Assembly: GCF_001499675.1 (NCBI RefSeq)
Contig: NZ_LN609302.1
Coordinates: 2,265,896-2,329,895 of the forward strand
Direction of reading: 5' to 3'
Source of the DNA: Acetobacter ghanensis
GTDB taxonomy: Bacteria > Pseudomonadota > Alphaproteobacteria > Acetobacterales > Acetobacteraceae
DNA length: 64,000 nt
The position numbers were made by a program, and so were the translations under genes. Under the pieces are notes generated by a model that was given only the letters and a program-made list of their open reading frames with translations, was not told the origin of the DNA and searched no databases. This document shows positions 11,213 through 27,665 of the stretch, piece after piece. Position 1 is the first letter of the stretch. The number at the start of each line of letters is the position of its first letter.

Positions 11213-12160
11213 CCGTCCCCCCCGCAACCACGCTGGACGACATGGTCCGCCACGCCTTTGCTGGCGCGCGCGGACGGGTGACCGCACAGGCCCTGCTGGG
11301 CGCACGGACGTGGTTCCGGGTAGGTGGTCCGGCGGAATGGCTGTTCCAGCCTGCGGATGCGGACGATCTGGCCGGCATGTTGCAACGCCTCTCGCCCGAA
11401 CTGCCGGTTATCGCTCTGGGTGCGTGCTCCAATGTCATCATCCGTGATGGCGGGTTGGACGGCATTGTCGTGCGCATGGCGCGGGGCTTTGCCAACATTG
11501 CCGTAGAGGCAGATGGCCTTGTGGTGGGCAGCGCCTGTCTGGACGCAACGGTGGCGGAACACGCGGCGCAAGCAGGGCTTGCTGGGCTGGAGTTTCTGGC
11601 CGGTATTCCCGGTTCCATTGGTGGCGCCGTGCGCATGAATGCCGGTGCTTACGGGGCCGATATTGCCAGCGTGCTGGATTGGGCGGAAATTGTAACGCGG
11701 GATGGCAACATGCTCCGTCTGGGCAATGCCGACCTGCGCTTTGGCTACCGCCGTTCTGGCCTGCCTGAAGGCGCTATGGTCGTGCGCGCACGCCTGCGTG
11801 GCACGCCAGAAAACCCTGCTGAAATTGCGGCCCGCATTGCGGAAATCCGTACCGCGCGGGAGCAGTCCCAGCCCGTGCGCGCCCGCACCGGTGGGTCCAC
11901 CTTCCGCAACCCGGACCCCGATGTTTCCAGCCGCAAAGCGTGGGAACTGATTGATGAGGCCGGATGCCGTGGCCTGCGCCAAGGGGATGCTCAGGTCAGT
12001 GAAAAACACTGCAACTTCCTGATCAATCTCGGCCACGCCACAGCCCATGATCTGGAAACTCTGGGGGGACGAAGTGCGCCAGCGCGTTGCCCAGCATTCC
12101 GGCGTGCACCTGCACTGGGAAATCAAACGCATTGGCCGAACGGAAGGAACCCCCGCATGA
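11209..12160 (+). CDS. murB: UDP-MurNAc dehydrogenase MurB, frameshifted near the C-terminus
   Basis: MurB is the FAD- and NADPH-dependent reductase that forms UDP-MurNAc from the enolpyruvyl precursor. The FAD_binding_4 motifs ([41 protein letters not shown]) and C-terminal GGSTFRNP and [20 protein letters not shown] are normal. After DLETL a run of six G (12063-12068) puts the reading frame into ddl. With five G the frame continues as [14 protein letters not shown] and onward to a TGA at 12158-12160, which overlaps the ddl ATG. The span is 952 bases, one more than a multiple of three, so a one-base insertion explains it. As deposited the two genes read as one 628-residue fusion. Confidence 0.9.
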
Positions 12161-13095
12161 GCACCACCAAACGGATTACCGTGCTGATGGGTGGCATATC
12201 CTCCGAGCGGACGGTTAGCCTCTCCTCGGGGCAGGGGGTAGCGGAAGCCCTGCGCAGTCTAGGCCACACGGTCCACACGTTGGATGCCGGGGCAGACCTG
12301 CGAACACTTGTTACAGAGCTTGACGCGCAAAAGCCCGATGTCGTGTTCAACGCGCTCCATGGTCGCTTTGGCGAGGATGGCTGTATTCAGGGCATTCTGG
12401 ACTGGATGGGCATTCCCTATACCCATTCTGGCGTCCGGGCCTCCGCCACGGCCATGGACAAGGCCGCCGCGCGCTCCGCCTTTTTATCCGCCGGCCTGCC
12501 GGTTGCCAAAGGACGGGTGATTGATATTGCCGAACTGAAGGCAGGTGACCCGCTCCCTGCCCCTTATGTTGTCAAACCCATTTGCGAAGGGTCTTCCGTC
12601 GGGGTTTCCATCGTCCGGCCCGGCGCCAACGTGCGCGAACGCATTGTGCAGGACTGGACCTTTGGCCCACAGGCTCTGGTGGAAGAATTTATTCCGGGGC
12701 GGGAAATTACCGTAGGCGTCATGGGGGACCGTGCCCTGACAGTGACGGACATTACCCCCACCGGCCAGGGTCACGACTTTTATGACTACGATGCCAAATA
12801 CAATGCGGGCGGGTCACGCCATGTTCTTCCTGCCCAGATTGACCCAACCATTGCGCAGCAGGCGCTGGATGTTGCCGTGGCCGCCCACCGGGCGCTGGGC
12901 TGTTCCGGGGCATCCCGCTCGGACTTCCGGTTAGACGATACTGGCAGCGCCGCACCGCGCCTGATTTTGCTGGAAGTCAACACCCAGCCGGGCATGACCG
13001 CAACATCACTTCTGCCGGAACAGGCCGCCTATTGCGGCATAAGCTACCCGGAGCTGTGCAACTGGCTGGTTGAGCAGGCCGCCTGCCGCCAATGA
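12157..13095 (+). CDS. ddl: D-alanine:D-alanine ligase
   Basis: Ddl is an ATP-grasp enzyme that makes the D-Ala-D-Ala dipeptide used by MurF. The 312-residue product starts [25 protein letters not shown] and contains the expected FNALHGRFGEDGCIQG, KPICEGSSVGVSIV, EEFIPGREITVGV and C-terminal LLEVNTQPGMTATSLLPEQA. The start overlaps the corrected murB stop. Because murB is frameshifted, the sequence as given reads straight through into ddl, but the start and length here match the stand-alone family. The stop overlaps ftsQ. Confidence 0.94.
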   Translation: MSTTKRITVLMGGISSERTVSLSSGQGVAEALRSLGHTVHTLDAGADLRTLVTELDAQKPDVVFNALHGRFGEDGCIQGILDWMGIPYTHSGVRASATAMDKAAARSAFLSAGLPVAKGRVIDIAELKAGDPLPAPYVVKPICEGSSVGVSIVRPGANVRERIVQDWTFGPQALVEEFIPGREITVGVMGDRALTVTDITPTGQGHDFYDYDAKYNAGGSRHVLPAQIDPTIAQQALDVAVAAHRALGCSGASRSDFRLDDTGSAAPRLILLEVNTQPGMTATSLLPEQAAYCGISYPELCNWLVEQAACRQ

Positions 13096-14021
13096 AGCGC
13101 CCCGCCAGCCGCCCCTCCCGCACGGGACTGTTCCTTAAGCGCCAAAAACGTCTGCTGCGCCCCGTAGCCGGGTTTATGCTGCTGGCAGCCTTGGGTGCCG
13201 GGGTTTATCTGGCGGTGCCACTCCCAACCTTGCAAAAGCAGATAGCCCCCCTGCGGGACAAAATACTGGGCACGTCCGCTCTGCGCGTCACCAGTATTCG
13301 GATAGAAGGGGCTAACCTGACCAGCGACAGCGCCATTCGCAACGCACTGAACATTGCCGTGGGGGACCCTGTTCTGAACTTCAACGTCTCCCACGCGCGG
13401 GAGGCATTGAACGCCCTGCCTTTTGTTGACCACGTCAGCGTGGAACGCCACCTGTCGGGCGAAATTGACGTGCATATTACGGAGCGTCCGCCCTATGCGG
13501 TATGGCAGCATCAGGGGCATTTTATTCTAATCGACCGGCAGGGGCAAAAAGTGCCTGACCAGGGCAGTAACGACAAAGATGCAACGGCCTTTGCAAAACT
13601 GCCGCTGGTCGTAGGGGAAGGCGCGAATGAAAACGCAGCCGCCCTGATTGATGTGCTGCAACAGGAACCGGACGTTAAATCCCACGTTACGGCTGCCGTG
13701 CGCGTAAGCAACCGCCGCTGGAACCTCAGCCTAAAGGACGGCGCAACCGTACTCCTGCCCGAAGGGGAAGAAGCCCCGGCCATTCACCGCCTTGCCCGGT
13801 TAAATGCAAACACCCAACTTCTGGAACGCCCGGTGGTGCTGATTGACATGCGCCTGCCCGACCGGCTGACAATCCGGGAACGCCCGCCCGAATCCTCCTC
13901 CACGACCACACCGCAAGGGGGAGACGCGGCCAAAGGCAGCCCCTCCCCACACACAGCCCACCACACCTCGATGACCAAAGACCCAACCAGACCAACTCCG
14001 GAGGAAAGCCGAGATGAATGA
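13092..14021 (+). CDS. ftsQ: Cell division protein FtsQ
   Basis: FtsQ is a bitopic inner-membrane protein that links early and late divisome components through FtsB and FtsL. The 309-residue product has a basic cytoplasmic N-terminus, one membrane segment at about residues 22-42, a periplasmic POTRA domain starting near LRVTSIRIEGANLTSDSAI, and the FtsQ beta domain. The C-terminal ~45 residues are Pro/Ser/Thr-rich and probably disordered. It overlaps ftsA by eight bases. Confidence 0.92.
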   Translation: MKRPASRPSRTGLFLKRQKRLLRPVAGFMLLAALGAGVYLAVPLPTLQKQIAPLRDKILGTSALRVTSIRIEGANLTSDSAIRNALNIAVGDPVLNFNVSHAREALNALPFVDHVSVERHLSGEIDVHITERPPYAVWQHQGHFILIDRQGQKVPDQGSNDKDATAFAKLPLVVGEGANENAAALIDVLQQEPDVKSHVTAAVRVSNRRWNLSLKDGATVLLPEGEEAPAIHRLARLNANTQLLERPVVLIDMRLPDRLTIRERPPESSSTTTPQGGDAAKGSPSPHTAHHTSMTKDPTRPTPEESRDE

Positions 14022-15451
14022 CCAAGCGCACTTCCCTGCTTCCCCCGAACTCAACTTGGCCAACCGCCTGCACAAAAAGCGGGCTCACGCACCGGCAGGT
14101 TCCATGCTCCGCATGAGTGGGGGGGACAGCTCCCTCCCTCTACCTCCCAGCGAGAAGAACAAGCGCCCGCACACATGGCGGAGCGGTTACAGCGCGGTGC
14201 TGGATATTGGGTCCACCAAAATTACCTGCCTGATTGGCAAGGGCGAACCCAACGGTATGCTCCGTGTGGCAGGCTATGGCTGGCGCCGCTCAGCCGGGGT
14301 CCGTAATGGCGCCATTACCGAGTTGCAGGAGGCGGAAGCCGCCATACGAGCAACTGTTGCGCAGGCCGAAAACATGGCCGAACGCACCATAGACAAAGTG
14401 GTGGTCAACCTGTCCTGCGGGCATCCTGCCAGCCGCCTGTTCAATGTACGCTGGCCCATTGGTGGCCGGGTTGTGACCGAGGCGGACATCCGCCGCGTTG
14501 TGACCGAAGGCCGCGTACAGGCTACCGTGCAGGGGCGTGAAGTCATTCACACCCTGCCCATCGACTTTACGGTAGATGATACAGAGGGTGTGTCCGACCC
14601 ACGAGGCCACCTGTGCGAAACGCTCAAGGCCCGGCTGCATATTATTGATGCGGCAACCACAGCATTGCTGAACCTTGAAACCGTTTTAAACCGTGCCGAA
14701 CTCCGCATGGAGGCACTGGTCTCCTCCCCGCTTGCATCTGGCCTGTCCGTGCTGGATGCAGATGAGCGGGACCTTGGCACAACGGTTGTGGACATGGGCG
14801 GCGGCACCACATCGTTTGCAGTCTTTGGCGAAAGTCAGATTCTGCATACGGCCCAGATTGGTGTTGGTGGCCTGCACGTTACGCGTGACATTGCACGCGG
14901 CCTTGGCACATCGCTCGACAATGCGGAACGGCTGAAAACCGTTTATGGCAGCGCCGATCTGGCGTCCGACGTAGAGGACGAAATTCTGACCGTGGAACTG
15001 CTGGGGAATGACGTACCCCACTTCGAGCAGATTTCCCGCGCGCAGCTTGGCCGCATCATTCGCCCCCGTATGGAAGAAACATTGGAACTTGTGCGCGAAA
15101 AAACTGGATGGCGCCGGCCTTGGCATGGCCGCCAGTGGCCGCATTGTGCTGACGGGTGGCGGCTCCCTGCTGGATGGAATCCGCCCTCTGGCGGAGCGCA
15201 TTCTGGGTGTGCCGGTCAGTGTTGGCCGCCACTCCGGGCCCGGCTTTACGCGCTCGGTCCGGCTGGGTCGCCCCAAAAACATTGCAGGTCTGCCTGAAGA
15301 TACCGCAGCCGCAGCAGGCTTTGCCACAGCGGCGGGCCTTCTGTTCTGGGCTGCCAGTGCGGAGCGCCCGTTCAGCGATGTGGAATTCCGTGAAGCTGCT
15401 CCAACTGGTTTTTTACAAAAACTGGTTGCTTTTATTCGTGAGAGGGTTTGA
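14014..15451 (+). CDS. ftsA: Cell division protein FtsA, frameshifted in the C-terminal third
   Basis: FtsA is the actin-like ATPase that tethers FtsZ to the membrane. An N-terminal extension of ~55 residues precedes SAVLDIGSTKITCLIG. The second phosphate motif VVDMGGGTTSFAV is present. At codon 362 a run of six A (15098-15103) shifts the frame, and the uncorrected reading ends at 15297 in non-homologous sequence. With five A it continues VREKLDGAGLGMAASG, then IVLTGGGSLLDGI, to a TGA at 15449-15451, ending in a membrane-targeting-like helix (GFLQKLVAFIRERV). The span of 1438 bases is one over a multiple of three. Confidence 0.9.
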
Positions 15452-15533
15452 TTTGCGCCGCAAAAGATTGGTAAACTATTTGCAATCTTATCCGCCACGC
15501 CATCGTTAACCCGCCGTAGTCCGGGAGAGACAC

Positions 15534-17024
15534 ATGACACTCAACCTAACCGTTCCACCCCAGACTCATGCTGATTTTTCACCCAAAATCACCGTTATCG
15601 GCGTTGGTGGTGGGGGAACGAACGCGGTTGACAACATGATTGCGTCCAACCTGGAAGGGGTAGAGTTTGTTGTAGCCAACACCGATGCGCAGAGTCTGGC
15701 CAAAAGTCTGGCCGACAGCCGCATCCAGCTTGGCCCGCACCTAACCCACGGCCTTGGCGCAGGTGCCAAGCCCGAAGTGGGCCGCGCTGCGGCGGAAGAA
15801 GCCGCGGACGAAATTGCCCGGTATCTGGACGGCGCGCACATGGTGTTCATCACCACAGGCATGGGTGGCGGCACGGGCACGGGGGCGGCTCCGGTTATTG
15901 CCCGTATGGCGCGTGAGCGGAACATTCTGACCATTGGCGTGGTCAGCAAACCCTTTGCTTACGAAGGCAAGCGCCGCGCCCGTGTGGCGGACGAAGGTAT
16001 TCAGGAACTTCAGCAGTATGTTGATACGCTGATTGTCATCCCCAACCAGAATCTTTTCCGCATTGCCAATGAGCGCACCACCCTGCGTGAAGCCTACAAG
16101 CTGGCTGACGAAGTTTTGAACATGGGCGTGCGCGGCGTAACCGACCTGATGATGGAACGCGGTTACGTTAACCTCGACTTTGCCGATATCCGCAGCGTTA
16201 TGGCGGAAATGGGCAAGGCCATGATGGGCACGGGCGAAGCCGAAGGTGAAAACCGCGCGGTGGAAGCCGCCGAGGCCGCCATTTCCAACCCACTGCTGGA
16301 AGACACCTGCATGGCCACCGCCAAGGGCCTGCTGGTCAATGTAACCGGTGGTGAAGACATGACCTTCTTTGAAGCGGAAGAAGCCTTTAACCGCATCTGC
16401 CGCGAAGTGCCCGAAGACGCCAACATGATCTTTGGTACGGTCATTGAAGAAAAAATGAGCGGGCGCATCCGTGTCTCCGTTGTGGCCACGGGTATTGACG
16501 TACCCTCCACCGGGTCCGAACGCCCCCATCTGACTGCCGTGGAAACCGAAGTTCAGCCGGAGCCACAGCAGCAGGCGACTCCCAACGCGCAGCCCAATAT
16601 GGCCGCCGCCCCCGCTGCTGCACAGGCACCAGCAGCAGAACAGCCAGTCGGTGTGCAGCCGCAGGCCTATGCACCGCCTCCCGGCCATGCTGCCCCACCT
16701 GCACACAGTGTGCCGGGTCAGGTAGCCTCTGCGGCTCCGCAGCCCCGCCAGCCCGCTCCGGCCCCTGCACAGGCTCCGGCAGCCTCCAAACATGCCAACC
16801 TGTTTAGCGAACCGCCGCGCCCAACCGCCTACCCTGTGCAGGACCCCAACGCACGCAGCCTGTTTGGCCGTGTAACGGGAGCCTTCCGCCGCGCAACTAC
16901 GCCAGAACCTCGGCAAGAACCTGTTGCGCAGTCTCACCCCACCATCAGTCAGGCTGAACAGGGTGCGCCTCGGCAGGGTGAAGGTGATAACGGGCTGGAA
17001 ATTCCGACCTTTCTGCGCCGTTAA
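15534..17024 (+). CDS. ftsZ: Cell division GTPase FtsZ
   Basis: FtsZ is the tubulin-like GTPase that forms the Z ring. The tubulin signature GGGTGTG lies at residues 111-117. The globular GTPase domain ends near residue 320. A long Pro/Ala/Gln-rich disordered linker of ~160 residues follows, with a terminal [10 protein letters not shown] that matches the conserved C-terminal peptide bound by FtsA. The 496-residue length reflects the long linker seen in alphaproteobacteria. An 82-base gap separates it from ftsA, so it may have its own promoter. Confidence 0.96.
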   Translation: MTLNLTVPPQTHADFSPKITVIGVGGGGTNAVDNMIASNLEGVEFVVANTDAQSLAKSLADSRIQLGPHLTHGLGAGAKPEVGRAAAEEAADEIARYLDGAHMVFITTGMGGGTGTGAAPVIARMARERNILTIGVVSKPFAYEGKRRARVADEGIQELQQYVDTLIVIPNQNLFRIANERTTLREAYKLADEVLNMGVRGVTDLMMERGYVNLDFADIRSVMAEMGKAMMGTGEAEGENRAVEAAEAAISNPLLEDTCMATAKGLLVNVTGGEDMTFFEAEEAFNRICREVPEDANMIFGTVIEEKMSGRIRVSVVATGIDVPSTGSERPHLTAVETEVQPEPQQQATPNAQPNMAAAPAAAQAPAAEQPVGVQPQAYAPPPGHAAPPAHSVPGQVASAAPQPRQPAPAPAQAPAASKHANLFSEPPRPTAYPVQDPNARSLFGRVTGAFRRATTPEPRQEPVAQSHPTISQAEQGAPRQGEGDNGLEIPTFLRR

Positions 17025-17161
17025 GCAGCACGCTGCTCACCCCAGCAATAGGGCTCTGGCCGTGTTGCTGGGCATGAAACAGATAGCAATAATCATTGAC
17101 TCGCATCTGACCCAGACAGCCCCTAGCTTTACCGTGACGTAAGTTTCCATACGAACACGGG

Positions 17162-18154
17162 ATGGTCGGGAACATGGACAATCTGTCAGGGGAGCCTACC
17201 CCGTATTCCAAATCTGCGGAGATTCTCCCAGCTACTATGCGACAGATGCGCACAACAAGCTCCCCCGCTCAGCATACCTTGCACCACGCCATTTCGGCCG
17301 TGGGCATTGGCTTGCATACAGGCCGCTCCATCAACCTGACCATGGAGCCAGCGCCAGCCGGGCATGGCATTGTCTTCCAGCGCACAGACTTGCCAGATGC
17401 AGCCCCTCTGCCCGCGCGGTATGATTATGTTGTGGAAACACGCCTGAACACGGTGCTGGGTGATAAAAACCACCCAGAAAACCGGGTTGCCACAGTTGAG
17501 CATCTGATGGCAGCATTGTGTGGCTGTGGCATAGATAACGCCCGTATTCTGGTAGATGGACCCGAAACCCCTGTTTTTGATGGTTCGGCCGCAGACTTTG
17601 TCTTCCTGCTGGACTGCGCAGGCCGCAAGACGCAGGACTTACCGCGCCGCGTCATACAGGTTATGGAACCTGTCCGGGTCGATTATAAAAATGCGTGGGT
17701 GGAACTGCTGCCCAATGATGGTCCAACCCCGCACCTTTCCATGAGCATTGATTTTCCCGCCAGCGCCATTGGCACGCAGAGCTTTGCGCTGGACCTTACG
17801 CCCACAACCTTCCGCAACGATCTGGCGCGCAACCGCACCTTTGCCATGCGGCAGGAAATTGAAGCCCTGCATCAGGCCGGGCTGGCACTCGGCGGGTCCC
17901 TGCTCAACGCCATTGTTGTGGATAATGACCATGTTCTTAACCCCACCGGCCTACGGTGCCCGGATGAGTTCATCCGGCACAAGATCATGGATGCGGTAGG
18001 GGATCTTTATATGGCGGGGGCTGTGCTTAATGCCCGTTTTCGCGGTTACCGCTCGGGCCATGCTCTTAACAACCAACTTCTTCACGCCCTGTTCGCACAA
18101 AGCTCAGCTTGGCAGGACACCACAAACCTGCAATCCGCATCGGCTGCGGCCTGA
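17162..18154 (+). CDS. lpxC: UDP-3-O-acyl-GlcNAc deacetylase LpxC
   Basis: LpxC is the zinc amidase that catalyses the first committed step of lipid A synthesis, confirming a Gram-negative outer membrane. The zinc-site regions VEHLMAAL and RHKIMDAVGDLYMAG and the FRGYRSGHALNN segment are all present. The start is uncertain: ATG at 17162 gives 330 residues, and an ATG four codons later (17174) also has a G-rich leader. LpxC homology begins only near residue 35 (TLHHAISAVGIGLHTG), so the N-terminus is extended whichever is used. Confidence 0.93.
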   Translation: MVGNMDNLSGEPTPYSKSAEILPATMRQMRTTSSPAQHTLHHAISAVGIGLHTGRSINLTMEPAPAGHGIVFQRTDLPDAAPLPARYDYVVETRLNTVLGDKNHPENRVATVEHLMAALCGCGIDNARILVDGPETPVFDGSAADFVFLLDCAGRKTQDLPRRVIQVMEPVRVDYKNAWVELLPNDGPTPHLSMSIDFPASAIGTQSFALDLTPTTFRNDLARNRTFAMRQEIEALHQAGLALGGSLLNAIVVDNDHVLNPTGLRCPDEFIRHKIMDAVGDLYMAGAVLNARFRGYRSGHALNNQLLHALFAQSSAWQDTTNLQSASAAA

Positions 18155-18251
18155 CCAGCTTTTTATCTGACACATTCAATAATCGGCGTTTCTTTGCTTT
18201 TCTTGATCCGCTGGCATGCTATAAGATTTCGTCTCGATCTGAAGAGCCGGT

Positions 18252-19250
18252 ATGTTTGATATTTCTATAAAAACACAGTCAATCCGTCGTCATCTGCCGT
18301 TCGTGCTCTCAGCTCTGATGCTGACGGGGCTTACCGGTTGCAGCCTCTTATCTGGCGATAAAAAAAAGCCGCCGTCTCCCAAGATCGCGCCGCCAGAAAC
18401 GCTCTATAATAACGGCATTGATGCGCTGCGCACCCGCCGTTACGAACTGGCCTCCGCCGAGTTTGAAACCCTCCAGCAGAATTATCCGTATTCGGGCTAC
18501 ATCCCCAATTCGCAGCTGATGGAAGGGTACGCCTACTACCTCAAGACGAAGTACCCCGAGGCCGTGCAGCAGCTAAACCGCTTTATTAGCCTGCACCCCA
18601 CCAGCACCGACTCTGCCTATGCCTACTACCTGCGCGCGCTGTGTTTTTATGAGCAGATAGCCGACGTGCAGCGTGACCAGCAGGGTACGGCAGAAGCCAT
18701 GGATGCGCTGGAAGAAGTGGTAACACGCTTCCCCCAGAGCAAATATGCGCGCGATGCCCAGCTCAAGATTGATCTTTGCCGTGACCATCTGGCCGGGAAG
18801 GAAATGCTGGTTGGCCGCTACTACCAGCGCGAACGGAACTACGAAGGCGCAATCAACCGCTACCAGCGCGTTGTGCAGGACTTCCAGACCACAAACCATG
18901 TGCCCGAAGCACTGGAACGTATGGTGGAAGTCTACCTTGATCTGGGGTTAACGGATCAGGCGCGCAAATCCGCCACTGTTCTGGGTTACAATTACCCCGG
19001 CAGCCAGTGGTACAAATACGCGTATGACAAGCTTAAAAGTAACCATCTGCTTGACGGCAAACTCCCCGTTCCCGGCACGGTTGTAACCGCGCCAGCAGTT
19101 AAGCCTGTGGTAGAATCCCATACATCGGACACCCGCGATGAGCGGATGACCGCACCCGCCGCGCTACAACCCGCACCAGCGCAGCCTGCGCCCAAAACAC
19201 CCGTAACCGCGCAACCTGTAACGGACCCCACCCCCGCCACCAAAAAGTAA
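18252..19250 (+). CDS. bamD: Outer membrane assembly lipoprotein BamD
   Basis: BamD is the essential lipoprotein of the BAM complex that inserts beta-barrel proteins into the outer membrane. The 332-residue product has a signal sequence with lipobox LTGC (lipidated Cys at residue 30). TPR-type helices follow, with the family-typical LYNNGIDALRTRRYELASAEFETL and PYSGY. Its C-terminal ~50 residues are Pro/Ala/Thr-rich low-complexity sequence (many PAPAQPAPKTP-like stretches). The lpxC-bamD order is common in alphaproteobacteria. Confidence 0.93.
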   Translation: MFDISIKTQSIRRHLPFVLSALMLTGLTGCSLLSGDKKKPPSPKIAPPETLYNNGIDALRTRRYELASAEFETLQQNYPYSGYIPNSQLMEGYAYYLKTKYPEAVQQLNRFISLHPTSTDSAYAYYLRALCFYEQIADVQRDQQGTAEAMDALEEVVTRFPQSKYARDAQLKIDLCRDHLAGKEMLVGRYYQRERNYEGAINRYQRVVQDFQTTNHVPEALERMVEVYLDLGLTDQARKSATVLGYNYPGSQWYKYAYDKLKSNHLLDGKLPVPGTVVTAPAVKPVVESHTSDTRDERMTAPAALQPAPAQPAPKTPVTAQPVTDPTPATKK

Positions 19251-19429
19251 TGCGGGGCGTTCCATTTTTCTCTTGAATTAAGAACACAACGGGAACATAC
19301 AGGAGGCAGTCCCTTCTGTAACGCAGCAGGGGCCTGTCTGTTCAGGCTATGGCAGGAGCAGGCGGTTTGTTCGGTCTGTTCCTCAGACTCCAGTCATTTC
19401 AGGTGTGAACCTAAAAGCCGGATGTCGCC

Positions 19430-23241
<3,812 letters not shown>

Positions 23242-23464
23242 AAGGGCCGCAACGGCAGTTTTTTACCATTCCTGCATAAAAGAGAGATTGCCCGACAGCA
23301 AAATCTGCGCCATGCTGCCGGGCAACGAAGGGGTGGAGTTCGTCGTCCAAACCAAAAATAAAAATTCCGTGCCCAGTCCGGCTGCTGTTCCGGTATCCCC
23401 TGTTCCCATCCCCTCGGTCGGAACTTCAGCTCATCTGGCACAAAAGAATGAAGTGAACGGCAAA

Positions 23465-26140
<2,676 letters not shown>

Positions 26141-26148
26141 GGAAAGAG

Positions 26149-26178
26149 TGGCCGCCTCCCCCATAGGCGGCCATTTTT
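26149..26178 (+). terminator. Intrinsic terminator after ppdK
   Basis: A nine-base-pair GC-rich stem (TGGCCGCCT pairing with AGGCGGCCA) is followed by five T. It lies 8 bases after the ppdK stop and just before ppsR, so ppsR may be transcribed partly by read-through or from its own promoter. Confidence 0.75.
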
Positions 26179-26190
26179 CAATCTGATATC

Positions 26191-27015
26191 ATGCAAAAAA
26201 TTCTTACTCTCCACCTCGTATCCGAGGCGACGGGGCAGACGCTTGATTCCGTTGCACGGGCCTGTATTGCCCAGTTCCCCAATACGGAAGTCAGACTGCG
26301 GCACTGGAACCTGATCCGCACCCAGATCCAGCTTCGGCGGGTTTTGCGGCATATTGCCAATAACCGTGGCCCGGTCATGTCCTCCCTGACCGACCCTATC
26401 CTTCAGGCGGATATGGAAGCAGGCTGTGCCAGCCTCCAGATCAGACTGTTGGACGTGCTGGACAATGCGCTGCACTTTCTGGCCGAAGAAACGGGGGAAG
26501 AAGCCACCCGCCACCCCGGCGGCCAATACATTATGGACGAGAACTACTACCAGCGCATTGAGGCCATGCACTACGTTCTGGCGCATGACGATGGGCAGGA
26601 AACCCGCGGGCTGAACAAGGCGGATGTGATTCTGGTGGGTGTTTCCCGCGTTTCCAAAACGCCAACATGCTTTTATCTGGCCAACCGGGGAATCAAGGCA
26701 GCCAATGTGCCGCTGGTTATGGGAATTGAACCGCCAGAAGCCCTGTTCAGCACCACCAAACCTGTTATTGGCCTGACCATTGACCCTGAACGGTTGATTG
26801 AAATTCGCCGTAATAGACTGAACCAGATGATACCGGGCAAATCCCGCCCAGAAGCTGTAACGGACTACGCTTATATTGATCTGGAAAAAGTGCAGGAGGA
26901 ACTGCATTGGGCCAGACGTCTATGCCGCCGCCAGAACTGGCCGGTCATTGACGTAACACGCCGCTCTATTGAAGAGACATCGGCTTCCATTCTGGAACTG
27001 ATCGCCACAACCTGA
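26191..27015 (+). CDS. ppsR: PPDK regulatory protein (kinase/pyrophosphorylase, DUF299)
   Basis: This family reversibly phosphorylates the PPDK active-site threonine (ADP-dependent inactivation, phosphate-dependent reactivation). The 274-residue product has the family P-loop GVSRVSKT at 150-157 and the N-terminal LHLVSEATGQTLDSVARA. It lies 50 bases downstream of ppdK, which retains the target Thr463 next to its catalytic His, so the enzyme-regulator pair is complete. The DUF299 family also regulates PEP synthase, but the neighbour decides the partner here. Confidence 0.92.
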   Translation: MQKILTLHLVSEATGQTLDSVARACIAQFPNTEVRLRHWNLIRTQIQLRRVLRHIANNRGPVMSSLTDPILQADMEAGCASLQIRLLDVLDNALHFLAEETGEEATRHPGGQYIMDENYYQRIEAMHYVLAHDDGQETRGLNKADVILVGVSRVSKTPTCFYLANRGIKAANVPLVMGIEPPEALFSTTKPVIGLTIDPERLIEIRRNRLNQMIPGKSRPEAVTDYAYIDLEKVQEELHWARRLCRRQNWPVIDVTRRSIEETSASILELIATT

Positions 27016-27063
27016 AAAAACCGCTCCCCATTGTTACCAACTACCGGGAAACAATGGGGAGCC
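27014..27063 (-). terminator. Intrinsic terminator for the minus-strand secreted hypothetical gene
   Basis: Thirteen-base arms (27023-27035 and 27050-27062) form a stem. On the minus strand it is followed by a run of six T at the end of ppsR. On the plus strand there is no T run, so it mainly serves the minus-strand gene that ends at 27084. Confidence 0.75.
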
Positions 27064-27083
27064 GGATTAAGCTCGTGACGGTC

Positions 27084-27476
27084 TTAATCTGCCATTTCCG
27101 ATGGTGTAAGCCGCTGCACCCGCACGGCCTGACCCTGCGCGTTGTAGTAAATCACGCTGCTCCCGCGCCGCTGGGCGTATCCATCCGGCTGGCCATCCTT
27201 GGTCCAGAACAGCAGACGGTTTGTATCCGGCTGCTCCACAACCCGGTCCCCCGGTGGCGTAAATCGGTATTTACTAAAGTCCTTATGCGCGCGAGGCAGG
27301 GGGAGCTTGCCTGCCAGATTGTGCATACTGGATGCACGGTGCGCGTCCGAATCATCATCATCCCCGCCATTCAGCGGGTCACCCTCAGCATGTGCGGGAA
27401 CACCGGCCACAAGGGGCAGCGCCACTGCGCACAGACCGAACATGACTTTCCATTTTTTACGGAATACCGGCATCAT
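27084..27476 (-). CDS. Small secreted protein of unknown function
   Basis: I do not recognise this family. The preferred ATG at 27476 has an AAGGAGG ribosome site about ten bases upstream, better placed than for the longer form starting at 27500. The ~130-residue product has a signal peptide with a basic start (MMPVFRKKWKVM), a hydrophobic core and a likely cleavage after AHA. The mature part begins with an acidic stretch (GGDDDDSD) and ends in a Gly/Tyr/Arg-rich region (YAQRRGSSVIYYNAQGQAVRV). It is periplasmic or exported. Confidence 0.75.
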   Translation of the reverse strand: MMPVFRKKWKVMFGLCAVALPLVAGVPAHAEGDPLNGGDDDDSDAHRASSMHNLAGKLPLPRAHKDFSKYRFTPPGDRVVEQPDTNRLLFWTKDGQPDGYAQRRGSSVIYYNAQGQAVRVQRLTPSEMAD

Positions 27477-27665
27477 GTCGGTGCTTCCTCCTTCATTCAT
27501 GCCTCTGGCGGCAAGATTGACCAGTTACAGCTTAACGTAACACAAGTTAACGCCTGCTACCGCGTTACTCCTGTTACAAAAAACTGTCAGCCCCCTGTTT
27601 TGGCATAGGCAGGGCCAATACCATCCGACTTGCCCGCACTAGCGTGAAAGGAATAAGAAGCCCGC

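Noticed and set aside
11209..13095. A bifunctional MurB-Ddl enzyme
   Set aside because: The linking residues are not homologous to either family. A one-base change at 12063-12068 restores both genes and the usual stop-start overlap.
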